Assembly: GCA_945933905.1 (NCBI GenBank)
Contig: CAMEQX010000091.1
Coordinates: 1 to 5,939, forward strand
DNA from: an uncultured Clostridia bacterium
GTDB lineage: Bacteria; Bacillota; Clostridia; Oscillospirales; Ruminococcaceae
Length of the DNA: 5,939 bases
Reading direction: 5' to 3'
Part shown: one piece after another, positions 1 to 5,562 of the stretch
Position numbering within the stretch: the stretch's first letter is position 1
How the letters are laid out: each line of letters begins with the position of its first letter
Position numbers and translations under genes: made by a program
Notes under the pieces: generated by a model
Database searches by the model: none
What the model was told of the DNA's origin: nothing
Seen by the model: only the letters and a program-made list of their open reading frames with translations

Positions 1-579
1 AGTGTCAATCGCCTCGGCGTCGTCGATATAGCGTCCCATCAAGCCCTCGTAGCTTGTCTGAATTTTAGAAACATCAAGCAGCTTTTCCACAAAAGGACGG
101 TGATTTTTCAAGGCTTCGTTTTTCTCAAGACTGCTGCGGATTTCGCTTTCATCAAGCTTTGACGCAACAAATCCCGCTGTATTCAGCATAGAAACCGTTG
201 ATAGCATTTTCCTGCAAAAGCCCGCCTTGTCAGCCTGACGGTTGAGCGAAGTGAGCGCGCTTTTCTGGTCGCGGACAGCCTTGTGCATTATGATATTCTT
301 GATGGTTTCGTCAGCGCGAATTCGTTTTTCGCCGTTTTCCTTGAGGATTTTTCGCGAGAGCTTCGAGAAGGTTTCGATATGAATTTCGCCGGACCTCGTA
401 AGCAGACCTCTGCTGAGAAGCTCTCTGTAAATCAGCTTTTCGGTTTCAAATTCAAACTGGTCGGGCACTATGAAAACGATATTTTTTTCATCGCTTTCGC
501 TTGAAAGAAGCTCAAAAATTCTCTCTCTGACCGTTCCCGAAACATCAAATTGCGCTCCGTTTGCAATAATGCTAACCAC
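1..579 (-). CDS. addB: AddB-type helicase-nuclease subunit, N-terminal part (runs off left edge)
   Basis: This is the first 193 codons of what is probably ATP-dependent nuclease subunit B, the partner of AddA in double-strand break end resection and recombination in Gram-positive bacteria; the full protein is usually around 1,100-1,200 residues. The recognisable block is residues 34-79, with IVFIVPDQFEFETEKL followed by IHIETFSKLSRKIL, matching the AddB pattern of a VP(D/E)Q strand and then an 'SFSRL' strand. I chose the GTG at 577-579: an in-frame TAG lies just upstream, and AGAAAGGA precedes the GTG at good spacing, overlapping the stop of the HAD gene 4 bases away, so translation is probably coupled. 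Oddly, the extreme N-terminus, where AddB normally has a GxxGxGK(S/T) Walker A loop, reads IIANGAQFDVSGTVRER and has no such loop. The C-terminal nuclease and iron-sulfur cysteines are outside the window. The family call is fairly sure; the missing ATP site is an observation. Confidence 0.8.
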   Translation of the reverse strand, partial: MVSIIANGAQFDVSGTVRERIFELLSSESDEKNIVFIVPDQFEFETEKLIYRELLSRGLLTRSGEIHIETFSKLSRKILKENGEKRIRADETIKNIIMHKAVRDQKSALTSLNRQADKAGFCRKMLSTVSMLNTAGFVASKLDESEIRSSLEKNEALKNHRPFVEKLLDVSKIQTSYEGLMGRYIDDAEAIDT

Positions 580-583
580 AAAA

Positions 584-2131
584 TCATCCTTTCTCTATCG
601 TGTAAACAAACGCGTTTTTGCGTTTACCAACCGCTTTTACAATTCCGATTTCCCGCAAAACCTCAAGCCGAAGCGAAGAATTTGCCTCGCCCGCCGCCTT
701 GCAGAATTCCTTTTTCGTGAAGTTTTCGGGGAGTTTTTCGGGAAGCAGACGCCTGAAATCCTCCGCCTTTTCAAACCGAATTTCCTCGACAATTTCAGTG
801 GGAATTTTCTCGATTTTGCACTTTTTCCGCACGTTTTTGTTTCGCAAATCGGGAATTTCCCCGCCGTCAAAGCTTACGATTTTTTCAGCCTTCAGCTTTA
901 CGATAATGATTTTCAGATTGTCATTTCTAAGAAAATTTCTTATCGAATAAAGCTCCTCGAAAATTTTCAGCCAAGACGAGTTTTTCCGCGGTTTTTCGCG
1001 CTTGACAATTTCGCCCTCGCCGTTTATAAACAGTGTTTTGCTCTCGCAGATAAACGGGTGAACGAGATTTACGCGCGTGCTTTCAAGGAACACCGCCAGC
1101 TTCTCGCGCAGCTTGTAGAGCTGTTTTGTCTGTATCTCGAAGATGCCGTTTTCGTTCACGGCGTCTGCGAAAAAGCTCCCGATTTTGACCTCCTGTTCAT
1201 CGGAAAACGGCGCGAAATAGTTTTTCAAAGCCGCGTGAATTATCTTTTCGTTTTGCGTGCCGACAGTAGTTTTAATGCGGTTTCGCGCCAAATCCACGGC
1301 TTTTTTGAAGCGGTCTGTTGTGGCGTTTTCGCGCCGCTCGATGAATTTAGCAACCGCGTCCTTTTCGTTTTCCTCGATAATAATATCGGCGACTTTTTTC
1401 AGCTCCTCGAAGGAATTCCCCACGGCAACGCCCAAATCCGCCGCTTTGAGCATTTCGATATCGTTTTTGTTGTCGCCGAAGCAGACAAGTTTGTCCGCGT
1501 TCAAAAGCGCCTTAACCTGCCGAACCGCAGCCGCTTTTCCCGCATTTTTGTCATAGATTTCATACCAGGTTGTGTCATCGTAGGTGTCAACCTGAAAGTT
1601 GTGCGAAAAGCCGTTTTCCGCTGTAAAAATCTCGTCAAACAGCCCGACATTATCCGCATTCAAAACCGTGAGATAGAAAATCTCCCCCTCAAACAGCTCG
1701 TCGTAGTTTTTGACGGCGCGCATACGTTTGTCGCCCTTTCGCGAGTCTAGATAGCACCTTACGCAGTCGATTTTCTCCTCGAGAAACGAAACCTTTTCCT
1801 CGCCGTTTATGTACGAATAAACAAGCGGCGCAACGCTGTTTTCCCGCATAAATTTCTTTGCGATTTTCAGCGATTTTTTTGTGAAAACATTTTCGATAAG
1901 ACGCTCGCCGGTTTTGGGATTTATCACGAAAACCCCGTTGAAAATCACAGCGGGGAGTTCAAGATTTAGCTTTTTCAGAAGCGGCGCGGCGCTTGAAAAG
2001 GAGCGCGCGGTCGCATAGGTGAAAAGCACGCCGTTTTCGATGAGCGAATTCAGCGTGCCTATTGAAAAATCGGAAACGGTCGCGTTGTTTTTGAGGAACG
2101 TTCCGTCAAGGTCGGTTACATAAAGCGTCAT
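584..2131 (-). CDS. HAD (Cof-type) phosphatase fused to a PD-(D/E)XK-like domain with winged-helix tail
   Basis: A 515-residue protein with two modules. Residues 1-268 form a Cof/class IIB HAD hydrolase, a family of cytosolic phosphatases acting on sugar phosphates, FMN or related small molecules. Motif I is DLDGT at 7-11, motif II is the Thr in YATAR at 39-43, motif III is probably Lys199, and motif IV is GDNKND at 219-224, so the active site looks complete. A Cof protein normally ends near residue 270. Here an uninterrupted second module follows (about 291-515): GTQNEKIIHAALKNYF, then IGSFFAD (D323) and GIFEIQTK (E332, Q334), the D...ExQ arrangement of some PD-(D/E)XK nuclease folds, and a basic winged-helix-like tail (about 465-513). 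I recall similar stand-alone proteins of unknown function in Clostridia. The ATG at 2131 was chosen because AAGGA lies 8 bases upstream and DLDGT falls at residue 7; the open frame to 2314 only overlaps the kinase. It starts 1 base after the kinase stop. Substrate and nuclease activity are unknown. Confidence 0.85.
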   Translation of the reverse strand: MTLYVTDLDGTFLKNNATVSDFSIGTLNSLIENGVLFTYATARSFSSAAPLLKKLNLELPAVIFNGVFVINPKTGERLIENVFTKKSLKIAKKFMRENSVAPLVYSYINGEEKVSFLEEKIDCVRCYLDSRKGDKRMRAVKNYDELFEGEIFYLTVLNADNVGLFDEIFTAENGFSHNFQVDTYDDTTWYEIYDKNAGKAAAVRQVKALLNADKLVCFGDNKNDIEMLKAADLGVAVGNSFEELKKVADIIIEENEKDAVAKFIERRENATTDRFKKAVDLARNRIKTTVGTQNEKIIHAALKNYFAPFSDEQEVKIGSFFADAVNENGIFEIQTKQLYKLREKLAVFLESTRVNLVHPFICESKTLFINGEGEIVKREKPRKNSSWLKIFEELYSIRNFLRNDNLKIIIVKLKAEKIVSFDGGEIPDLRNKNVRKKCKIEKIPTEIVEEIRFEKAEDFRRLLPEKLPENFTKKEFCKAAGEANSSLRLEVLREIGIVKAVGKRKNAFVYTIEKG

Positions 2132-2132
2132 A

Positions 2133-2930
2133 TCAGTAGTCCTTGCAGCCTTCAACAACAAAGCGGTGCGTGAGCATATATTCGCGCAGCTCCTGCATTG
2201 AGGGGAAGCTGAAGCCCTCGCGCTGAATTGCACAGCAGCCGCACGCGTTCGCCCGAACAACTGCCTCTCCGAGCGGGATTTTCTCGATAATTCCGCTGAT
2301 AAGCCCCGCGGCAAAAGCGTCGCCCGCGCCCGTCACATCGACAACCTTGTCCGCTCTGAAGGTCGGCGCTTCGCCGCTTTCAACGTGACTTTTGAAGAAC
2401 GCGCCTTGTTTTCCAAGCGTGATGACAATTTTGTTTGCGCCGAGCGAGATGTAATAATCCGCGATTTCCTGCGGCTCGGACAGCCCGCAGAGCAGCTTCG
2501 CGTCATCTGCCGAAGGCACGAAAACCTCCGCGCTTACAGCGATTTCGTTGATGATTTTTGCGTTTTCTTTTCCGCAGTTTCCCGGGTCAAAAACAACGGG
2601 AATTTCAAGCTTCTTGCATTTTTCGCACAAGCTTTTCACGAATTTATATGAATTTTCGCTGTCGGCAACAAGCTCTCCCGTGATGAAAACCGCGTCAAAA
2701 TCCTCGGGAAATACGTCAAAATGCTTGTCGTCAAACGAGGTTATAAGGCTGTCGTCAACGCCGCTTTTCTGAAAAAATATACGGATAATCTCCTCATATT
2801 TTTCTTCGGTTTTTGCGGCAAGCGCAGCCGAAACACCAAGCTTTGCAAGCGCAATAGCCGTATCAATTCCCGCGCCGCCGACGTTTTTTCCGTCAAAGCT
2901 CGCCTTGCAAAGAATTAAAGCCTTTTGCAT
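2133..2930 (-). CDS. Short PfkB/ribokinase-family sugar (or metabolite) kinase
   Basis: A 265-residue PfkB-family kinase, cytosolic, expected to phosphorylate a hydroxyl of a sugar or other small metabolite with ATP. Visible motifs are the glycine box NVGGAGIDTAIALAKLG (16-32), the DPG turn (115-117), LGKQGAFF (172-179) and the family signature DVTGAGDAFAAG (198-209) with catalytic base Asp204. It is shorter than the usual 300-330 residues. The glycine box comes about 20 residues early, and the stretch after AALAAK lacks the usual 'T..a...vd..G.r' and 'GAN' strands, so the beta-sheet lid over the sugar site appears missing or minimal. Start: an in-frame GTG at 2945 exists, but GGAGGA at 2935-2940 lies ideally before the ATG at 2930, which I use. 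It follows hisS by 15 bases and precedes the HAD phosphatase by 1 base, so kinase and phosphatase are co-expressed. The substrate cannot be named from sequence. Confidence 0.88.
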   Translation of the reverse strand: MQKALILCKASFDGKNVGGAGIDTAIALAKLGVSAALAAKTEEKYEEIIRIFFQKSGVDDSLITSFDDKHFDVFPEDFDAVFITGELVADSENSYKFVKSLCEKCKKLEIPVVFDPGNCGKENAKIINEIAVSAEVFVPSADDAKLLCGLSEPQEIADYYISLGANKIVITLGKQGAFFKSHVESGEAPTFRADKVVDVTGAGDAFAAGLISGIIEKIPLGEAVVRANACGCCAIQREGFSFPSMQELREYMLTHRFVVEGCKDY

Positions 2931-2934
2931 AATT

Positions 2935-2940
2935 TCCTCC
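2935..2940 (-). promoter_or_regulatory. Strong Shine-Dalgarno site (GGAGGA) fixing the kinase start
   Basis: GGAGGA on the minus strand, with 5 bases between GGAGG and the ATG at 2930. It lies in the 15-base gap after the hisS stop. Its position rules out the in-frame GTG at 2945, because a start there would place the ribosome site inside the coding sequence. Confidence 0.85.
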
Positions 2941-2945
2941 GACAC

Positions 2946-4145
2946 TCAGAAAGTCCTTATATTTCCGTCTTCATAGGCAAAACCCGTGTAGCCGCCCGCC
3001 TGAAGCCTGTCCAGAAAGCTCTTCATTTTCTTGGGCTTTTTGAAGAGCGCAACATCATATTTTTCGCGAAGTTCCTCGGCTTTTTTGTATGCCTCGAGGA
3101 AATTTTCCTCGTAAAGCACGGCGATTTTTTCCTTCGCCGAGGACTTGCGCTTCATATCCGAAAGAATGCTGAAAATGCGCTCAAAGCCAATCGAGAAGCC
3201 GCACGCGGGGATATCCTCGCCGATGAATTTCCCGATTAACTTGTCGTATCTTCCGCCGCCCGCAACCGAGCTTCCGAAATTCTCGGAGCGCACCTCAAAA
3301 ACGGTGCCCGTGTAGTACCCCTGACCGCGAACCAGCGATATATCGAACTCCACGCCGTATTTCCCGCCGGCGATTTCCTTGCTTGTCGAAATTATGCCGG
3401 AAAGCCGCGCGGTTGCGTCCTCGCCGACAATCTCGCGAACCTTGTCGATATCAAGCGGGAGCTGCTTCAAAACATCATCAAATTTATCGACAGCCGCCTT
3501 ATCGAAGCCCTTTTCAAGCAGCTCCGCGACAACTCCCTCCGCGCCGATTTTGTCGAGCTTGTCGAAGCTCACGCAAACGGAAGAAAGCTGTTCCTCAGCG
3601 AAACCGCAGCTCGAAAGCAGCGCGTTGAGGACGGTTCTGTCGTTGACGCGAACGGTGAAATCGCCTATTTCAAGCGCTTTCAGAGCCTTTGCGGTGACGG
3701 CAATCAGCTCGATTTCGCACTGAGCCGACGAGTCGCCGATAACGTCGATATCGCACTGCATAAACTCGCGCAGGCGACCTTTTTGCGGATTTTCCGCGCG
3801 ATAAACCTTGTCCATCTGAATTGCCTTGAAGGGCATCGTGAGGTTCTGGCGATTTGCCGCGAAATAGCGCGTGAGCGGGAGCGTGAGGTCGTATCTGAGT
3901 CCCATATCGCACTTTTCAAGCGCGCTTGTGAGCTTGTCGCCGCGCTTCAAAATCTTGAAGATGAGGTTGAGGTTGTCGCCGCCGTCGCTCTTGTCGAGGT
4001 TTTCAATATCCTCAACCGCGGGCGTCATTATGCGGGAAAACCCGTTTTTTCTGTAAATCTCGAAGATTGTATTCTGAATATTTTCACGCAGCTCCGCTTC
4101 CTCGGGAAGATAGTCGCGCGTGCCTTTAACGCATTTAATTTTCAT
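2946..4145 (-). CDS. hisS: Histidyl-tRNA synthetase, with short C-terminal domain
   Basis: A 399-residue class II aminoacyl-tRNA synthetase that charges tRNA-His in the cytosol. The N-terminus KGTRDYLPEE is typical. The catalytic core has LRYDLTLPLTRYFA (83-96), motif 2 with YRAENPQKGRLREFMQ (115-130), the histidine-specific loop LVRGQGYYTGTVFEV (271-285), and motif 3 with AGGGRYDKLIG then GFSIGFERI (295-324). The intact motif 2 arginines and the RGxxYYTG loop argue for a true synthetase rather than the HisZ paralogue. The anticodon-binding domain (about 338-399) is roughly 60 residues, against 85-95 normally: it stops at NIRTF, where the last strand and helix would follow. There is no sign of a frameshift. 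The ATG at 4145 has AAAGGA (4153-4158) 7 bases upstream. It is the first gene of the operon and is driven by a consensus promoter. Whether the genome has a second, full-length hisS cannot be seen here. Confidence 0.95.
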   Translation of the reverse strand: MKIKCVKGTRDYLPEEAELRENIQNTIFEIYRKNGFSRIMTPAVEDIENLDKSDGGDNLNLIFKILKRGDKLTSALEKCDMGLRYDLTLPLTRYFAANRQNLTMPFKAIQMDKVYRAENPQKGRLREFMQCDIDVIGDSSAQCEIELIAVTAKALKALEIGDFTVRVNDRTVLNALLSSCGFAEEQLSSVCVSFDKLDKIGAEGVVAELLEKGFDKAAVDKFDDVLKQLPLDIDKVREIVGEDATARLSGIISTSKEIAGGKYGVEFDISLVRGQGYYTGTVFEVRSENFGSSVAGGGRYDKLIGKFIGEDIPACGFSIGFERIFSILSDMKRKSSAKEKIAVLYEENFLEAYKKAEELREKYDVALFKKPKKMKSFLDRLQAGGYTGFAYEDGNIRTF

Positions 4146-4152
4146 TTCAAAA

Positions 4153-4158
4153 TCCTTT
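4153..4158 (-). promoter_or_regulatory. Ribosome binding site of hisS
   Basis: AAAGGA on the minus strand, 7 bases before the hisS ATG. The same AAAGGA core precedes the addB GTG and the marR-like ATG in this window, so it looks like the local standard. Confidence 0.75.
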
Positions 4159-4185
4159 CATAAAAACAAATCATACTTATGTCTA

Positions 4186-4214
4186 ATTATAACATTTTTC
4201 GTATATTTTGTCAA
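4186..4214 (-). promoter_or_regulatory. Consensus sigma-A promoter of the hisS operon
   Basis: Minus strand: -35 TTGACA at 4209-4214, a 17-base spacer, and -10 TATAAT at 4186-4191 preceded by TG at the extended -10 position. Both hexamers match the housekeeping consensus perfectly. Transcription should start near 4179, giving a leader of only about 33 bases. That leader has no T-box stem-loops or attenuator, unlike many Gram-positive tRNA-synthetase genes, so strong constitutive expression is the simplest reading. Confidence 0.9.
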
Positions 4215-4252
4215 GAATTTTTGCTATACAAGTGTGGTTTTTGCGGGGATTT

Positions 4253-4732
4253 TTAAAAGTTTTTTTCAACCGCAAGAATAGGATAGCCGTCAAGATAAGG
4301 CTTAATCATATCGGGGTGCTCCTTCGCTGCGGCAAAGAGCTTTTCTGCGAAATTGTCTTTTTCGAGGAACTCGCAAAGCGTTTTCAGCGGCAGCTTTGAC
4401 ACGCTTTCGCAGACGGGAGACACGGTTATCACGCGAAAATCGCCGAGCTTATTCACGCGAAACGGCCATATCGCGCAGTCCAGCGGCTTGAGCTCGCCGA
4501 GCGTGCAGCCGTTCTCGGAAACCGCGGGACAGTAAACGACTTTTTCCCCGTCAAACTCCATCGGCAAAACAAACTCCTCGCCGCGTTTTTCAAGCGCAAC
4601 TCCGAGCTTTTCCTCGATTTTGTCCTTGTTTTCGCGGAAAATCAGCGGGATTTCCCACTTGTCGCTTTCGACAAATCCGCAGCAAATTCGGCATTTTGCA
4701 CAATCGTTTTTCGACAGAATTTCCTTCAGCAT
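4253..4732 (-). CDS. YkgJ-family cysteine-cluster protein
   Basis: A 159-residue soluble protein of the YkgJ / UPF0153 family, described as putative zinc- or iron-chelating proteins of unknown physiological role. The metal-ligand pattern is clear: CAKCRICC (Cys11, 14, 17, 18), YCPA (Cys68), GCTLGELKPLDC (Cys76 and Cys86, with the typical KP..C) followed by WPF, and Cys108. There is no signal peptide or membrane segment. The ATG at 4732 is preceded by AAAGGTAGG with 10 bases from the nearer AGG, a slightly long but usable spacing. It has its own promoter in the divergent region shared with the marR-like gene. No terminator hairpin is visible between its stop and the hisS promoter, so some transcripts may read on into the hisS operon. 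The family assignment is firm; the function is unknown. Confidence 0.88.
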   Translation of the reverse strand: MLKEILSKNDCAKCRICCGFVESDKWEIPLIFRENKDKIEEKLGVALEKRGEEFVLPMEFDGEKVVYCPAVSENGCTLGELKPLDCAIWPFRVNKLGDFRVITVSPVCESVSKLPLKTLCEFLEKDNFAEKLFAAAKEHPDMIKPYLDGYPILAVEKNF

Positions 4733-4801
4733 ACAAATAATACCTACCTTTATCGATTATTCGTCTTTTTAACCACAAATATGAAAATAAATTACATCTT
4801 C

Positions 4802-4833
4802 ATTACACGCGAAAAACTGCATAATAGTGTAAT
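4802..4833. repeat. Inverted repeat ATTACAC-N18-GTGTAAT, candidate operator in the ykgJ leader
   Basis: Perfect 7-base arms at 4802-4808 and 4827-4833, with a third related half-site ATTACAT at 4791-4797. The arm starts are 25 bases apart. They fall just downstream of the predicted ykgJ transcription start (about 4846), where a repressor could block elongation. The regulator is unknown; the divergent MarR-like protein is only one candidate. A weak hairpin with a long loop is an alternative reading. Confidence 0.4.
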
Positions 4834-4852
4834 AAAATCGGCAATTAAGTAT

Positions 4853-4881
4853 ATTTTAATCTATTTATTTCGGTTTGTCAA
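4853..4881 (-). promoter_or_regulatory. Predicted sigma-A promoter of the ykgJ-like gene
   Basis: Minus strand: -35 TTGACA at 4876-4881, a 17-base spacer, and -10 TAAAAT at 4853-4858 (five of six consensus). The start site would be near 4846, giving a leader of about 114 bases before the ATG at 4732, long for a simple gene and containing the ATTACAC repeats. Confidence 0.7.
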
Positions 4882-4976
4882 GATGAAATATCAGCTTATT
4901 AAATTGTTAGCATATAAAATTATTGATGATAATAAACAAAAATGCTCATTTGACGTCCTTTTTAAACGAAATTTAC

Positions 4977-5004
4977 TTGACAAATCGATAAAATAAGGTA
5001 TAAT
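4977..5004 (+). promoter_or_regulatory. Predicted sigma-A promoter of the marR-like gene
   Basis: Plus strand: -35 TTGACA at 4977-4982, a 16-base spacer, and -10 TATAAT at 4999-5004. Transcription should begin near 5011, leaving a leader of about 54 bases. The spacer contains AATCGATAAA, which is repeated in inverted orientation beside the ykgJ ribosome site. A second TATAAT at 5022-5027 has no fitting -35. Confidence 0.8.
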
Positions 5005-5036
5005 TAAATTAAATAATATTCTATAATATGGAAAAA

Positions 5037-5051
5037 TCTGAAATTATCAGA
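5037..5051. repeat. Short dyad TCTGA-N5-TCAGA, possible autoregulatory operator
   Basis: A 15-base dyad with perfect 5-base arms, lying between the predicted start site and the ribosome site of the marR-like gene. MarR proteins commonly repress their own genes by binding 15-20 base AT-rich dyads near the promoter, so this is a plausible site. The arms are short, and chance occurrence in this AT-rich leader is possible. Confidence 0.35.
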
Positions 5052-5064
5052 AAGGATTGTTTTA

Positions 5065-5523
5065 ATGAAGGCTGCAAACAATAACTTTATTGTTCACGAA
5101 GGCAACCGAACTCTTCAAATTTTTAACGAGGCAAGTTTTCTGTACGGAGAATATCTCAGCGCGGAGATGGAGCGTATCGGAATGAGATATTCGTACAGAT
5201 ATGTGTTAAATCCGCTGATGGAAAATGAAAGTCTTACGCAGCTGGAGCTGGTGAAGATTACGGGACAGAAGCCGCCGACGATTAGCATAACGCTTCGGAA
5301 TATGGAGCACGACGGCATTGTAGAGCGCGCGAAAAACGGCGGCGACAAGCGCGAAACCCACGTTTCACTTACGGAAAAAGGGAAGAAGATGTACGAAAAG
5401 GTTCTGGCGTCGCTTGCAAAGGCGGAAAAGGTTATTTTGAAGGGGATAAGCGAGAAGGAACTGAAAGCGATGAACGCGACGATTGAGAAGATGATGAAAA
5501 ACGTTCAGACCGCTAAGAAATAA
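5065..5523 (+). CDS. MarR-family transcriptional regulator
   Basis: A 152-residue MarR-family protein, a dimeric winged-helix DNA-binding regulator that usually represses nearby genes and is released by a small ligand or oxidation. The helix-turn-helix spans about 57-85 (LTQLELVKITGQKPPTISITLRNM in two helices), and the wing carries the family signature D94-K-R96 followed by HVSLTEKGKKMY (99-110). The N-terminal and C-terminal helices (about 15-45 and 112-147) would form the dimer interface. There is no Cys anywhere, so an OhrR-type thiol switch is excluded. The ATG at 5065 has AAAGGA 8 bases upstream and a consensus promoter. The gene stands alone, closed by a terminator directly downstream and divergent from the ykgJ-like gene, so its likely targets are itself and possibly that neighbour. 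The ligand is unknown. Confidence 0.92.
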   Translation: MKAANNNFIVHEGNRTLQIFNEASFLYGEYLSAEMERIGMRYSYRYVLNPLMENESLTQLELVKITGQKPPTISITLRNMEHDGIVERAKNGGDKRETHVSLTEKGKKMYEKVLASLAKAEKVILKGISEKELKAMNATIEKMMKNVQTAKK

Positions 5524-5526
5524 AAC

Positions 5527-5560
5527 AAAGGCTGTATTTGTGGTACAGCCTTTTCGTTTT
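5527..5560. terminator. Bidirectional intrinsic terminator between marR-like gene and ilvN
   Basis: A 10-base perfect stem, AAAGGCTGTA (5527-5536) and TACAGCCTTT (5544-5553), with a 7-base loop. On the plus strand a T-rich tail (TTTTCGTTTT) follows; on the minus strand TTTGTTTTATTT follows. It starts 3 bases after the marR-like stop and ends 2 bases from the ilvN stop, so one hairpin can end both convergent transcripts. Confidence 0.9.
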
Positions 5561-5562
5561 AT

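Larger units (their letters stand above)
4733..5064. other. AT-rich divergent intergenic region
   Basis: This 332-base stretch separates the divergent ykgJ-like and marR-like genes. It holds a promoter for each gene and several inverted repeats listed separately. A 71-codon open frame on the plus strand (4781-4996) has no ribosome site, has AT-driven composition and crosses both promoters, so I do not treat it as a gene. I see no tRNA, riboswitch or small-RNA signature. Confidence 0.75.

Noticed and set aside
470..1750. 426-codon plus-strand open frame
   Set aside because: It is antisense to the HAD fusion, has no ribosome site, is not similar to a known family and is rich in Phe/Arg/Val as expected from the reverse of a Lys/Glu-rich gene. 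The minus-strand frame has clear HAD motifs.
2132..2314. N-terminal extension of the HAD protein by 61 residues to 2314
   Set aside because: The extension lies wholly inside the kinase gene, reads as arginine/serine/alanine-rich shadow sequence, and would push the DLDGT motif away from the N-terminus. The ATG at 2131 has a good ribosome site.
2931..2945. GTG at 2945 as the kinase start
   Set aside because: It would place the GGAGGA ribosome site inside the coding sequence; the ATG at 2930 is correctly spaced from it.
4215..4252. Terminator after the ykgJ-like gene
   Set aside because: No inverted repeat with a T-run is present between the stop codon and the hisS promoter.
4950..4978. TTGACG at 4950 as an alternative -35 for the marR-like gene
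   Set aside because: The hexamer at the proper distance is TTACTT, a poor -10; the TTGACA at 4977 paired with TATAAT is far better.
4781..4996. 71-codon plus-strand open frame between the divergent genes
   Set aside because: No Shine-Dalgarno, AT-driven composition, no recognisable domain, and it overlaps the predicted promoters of both neighbours.
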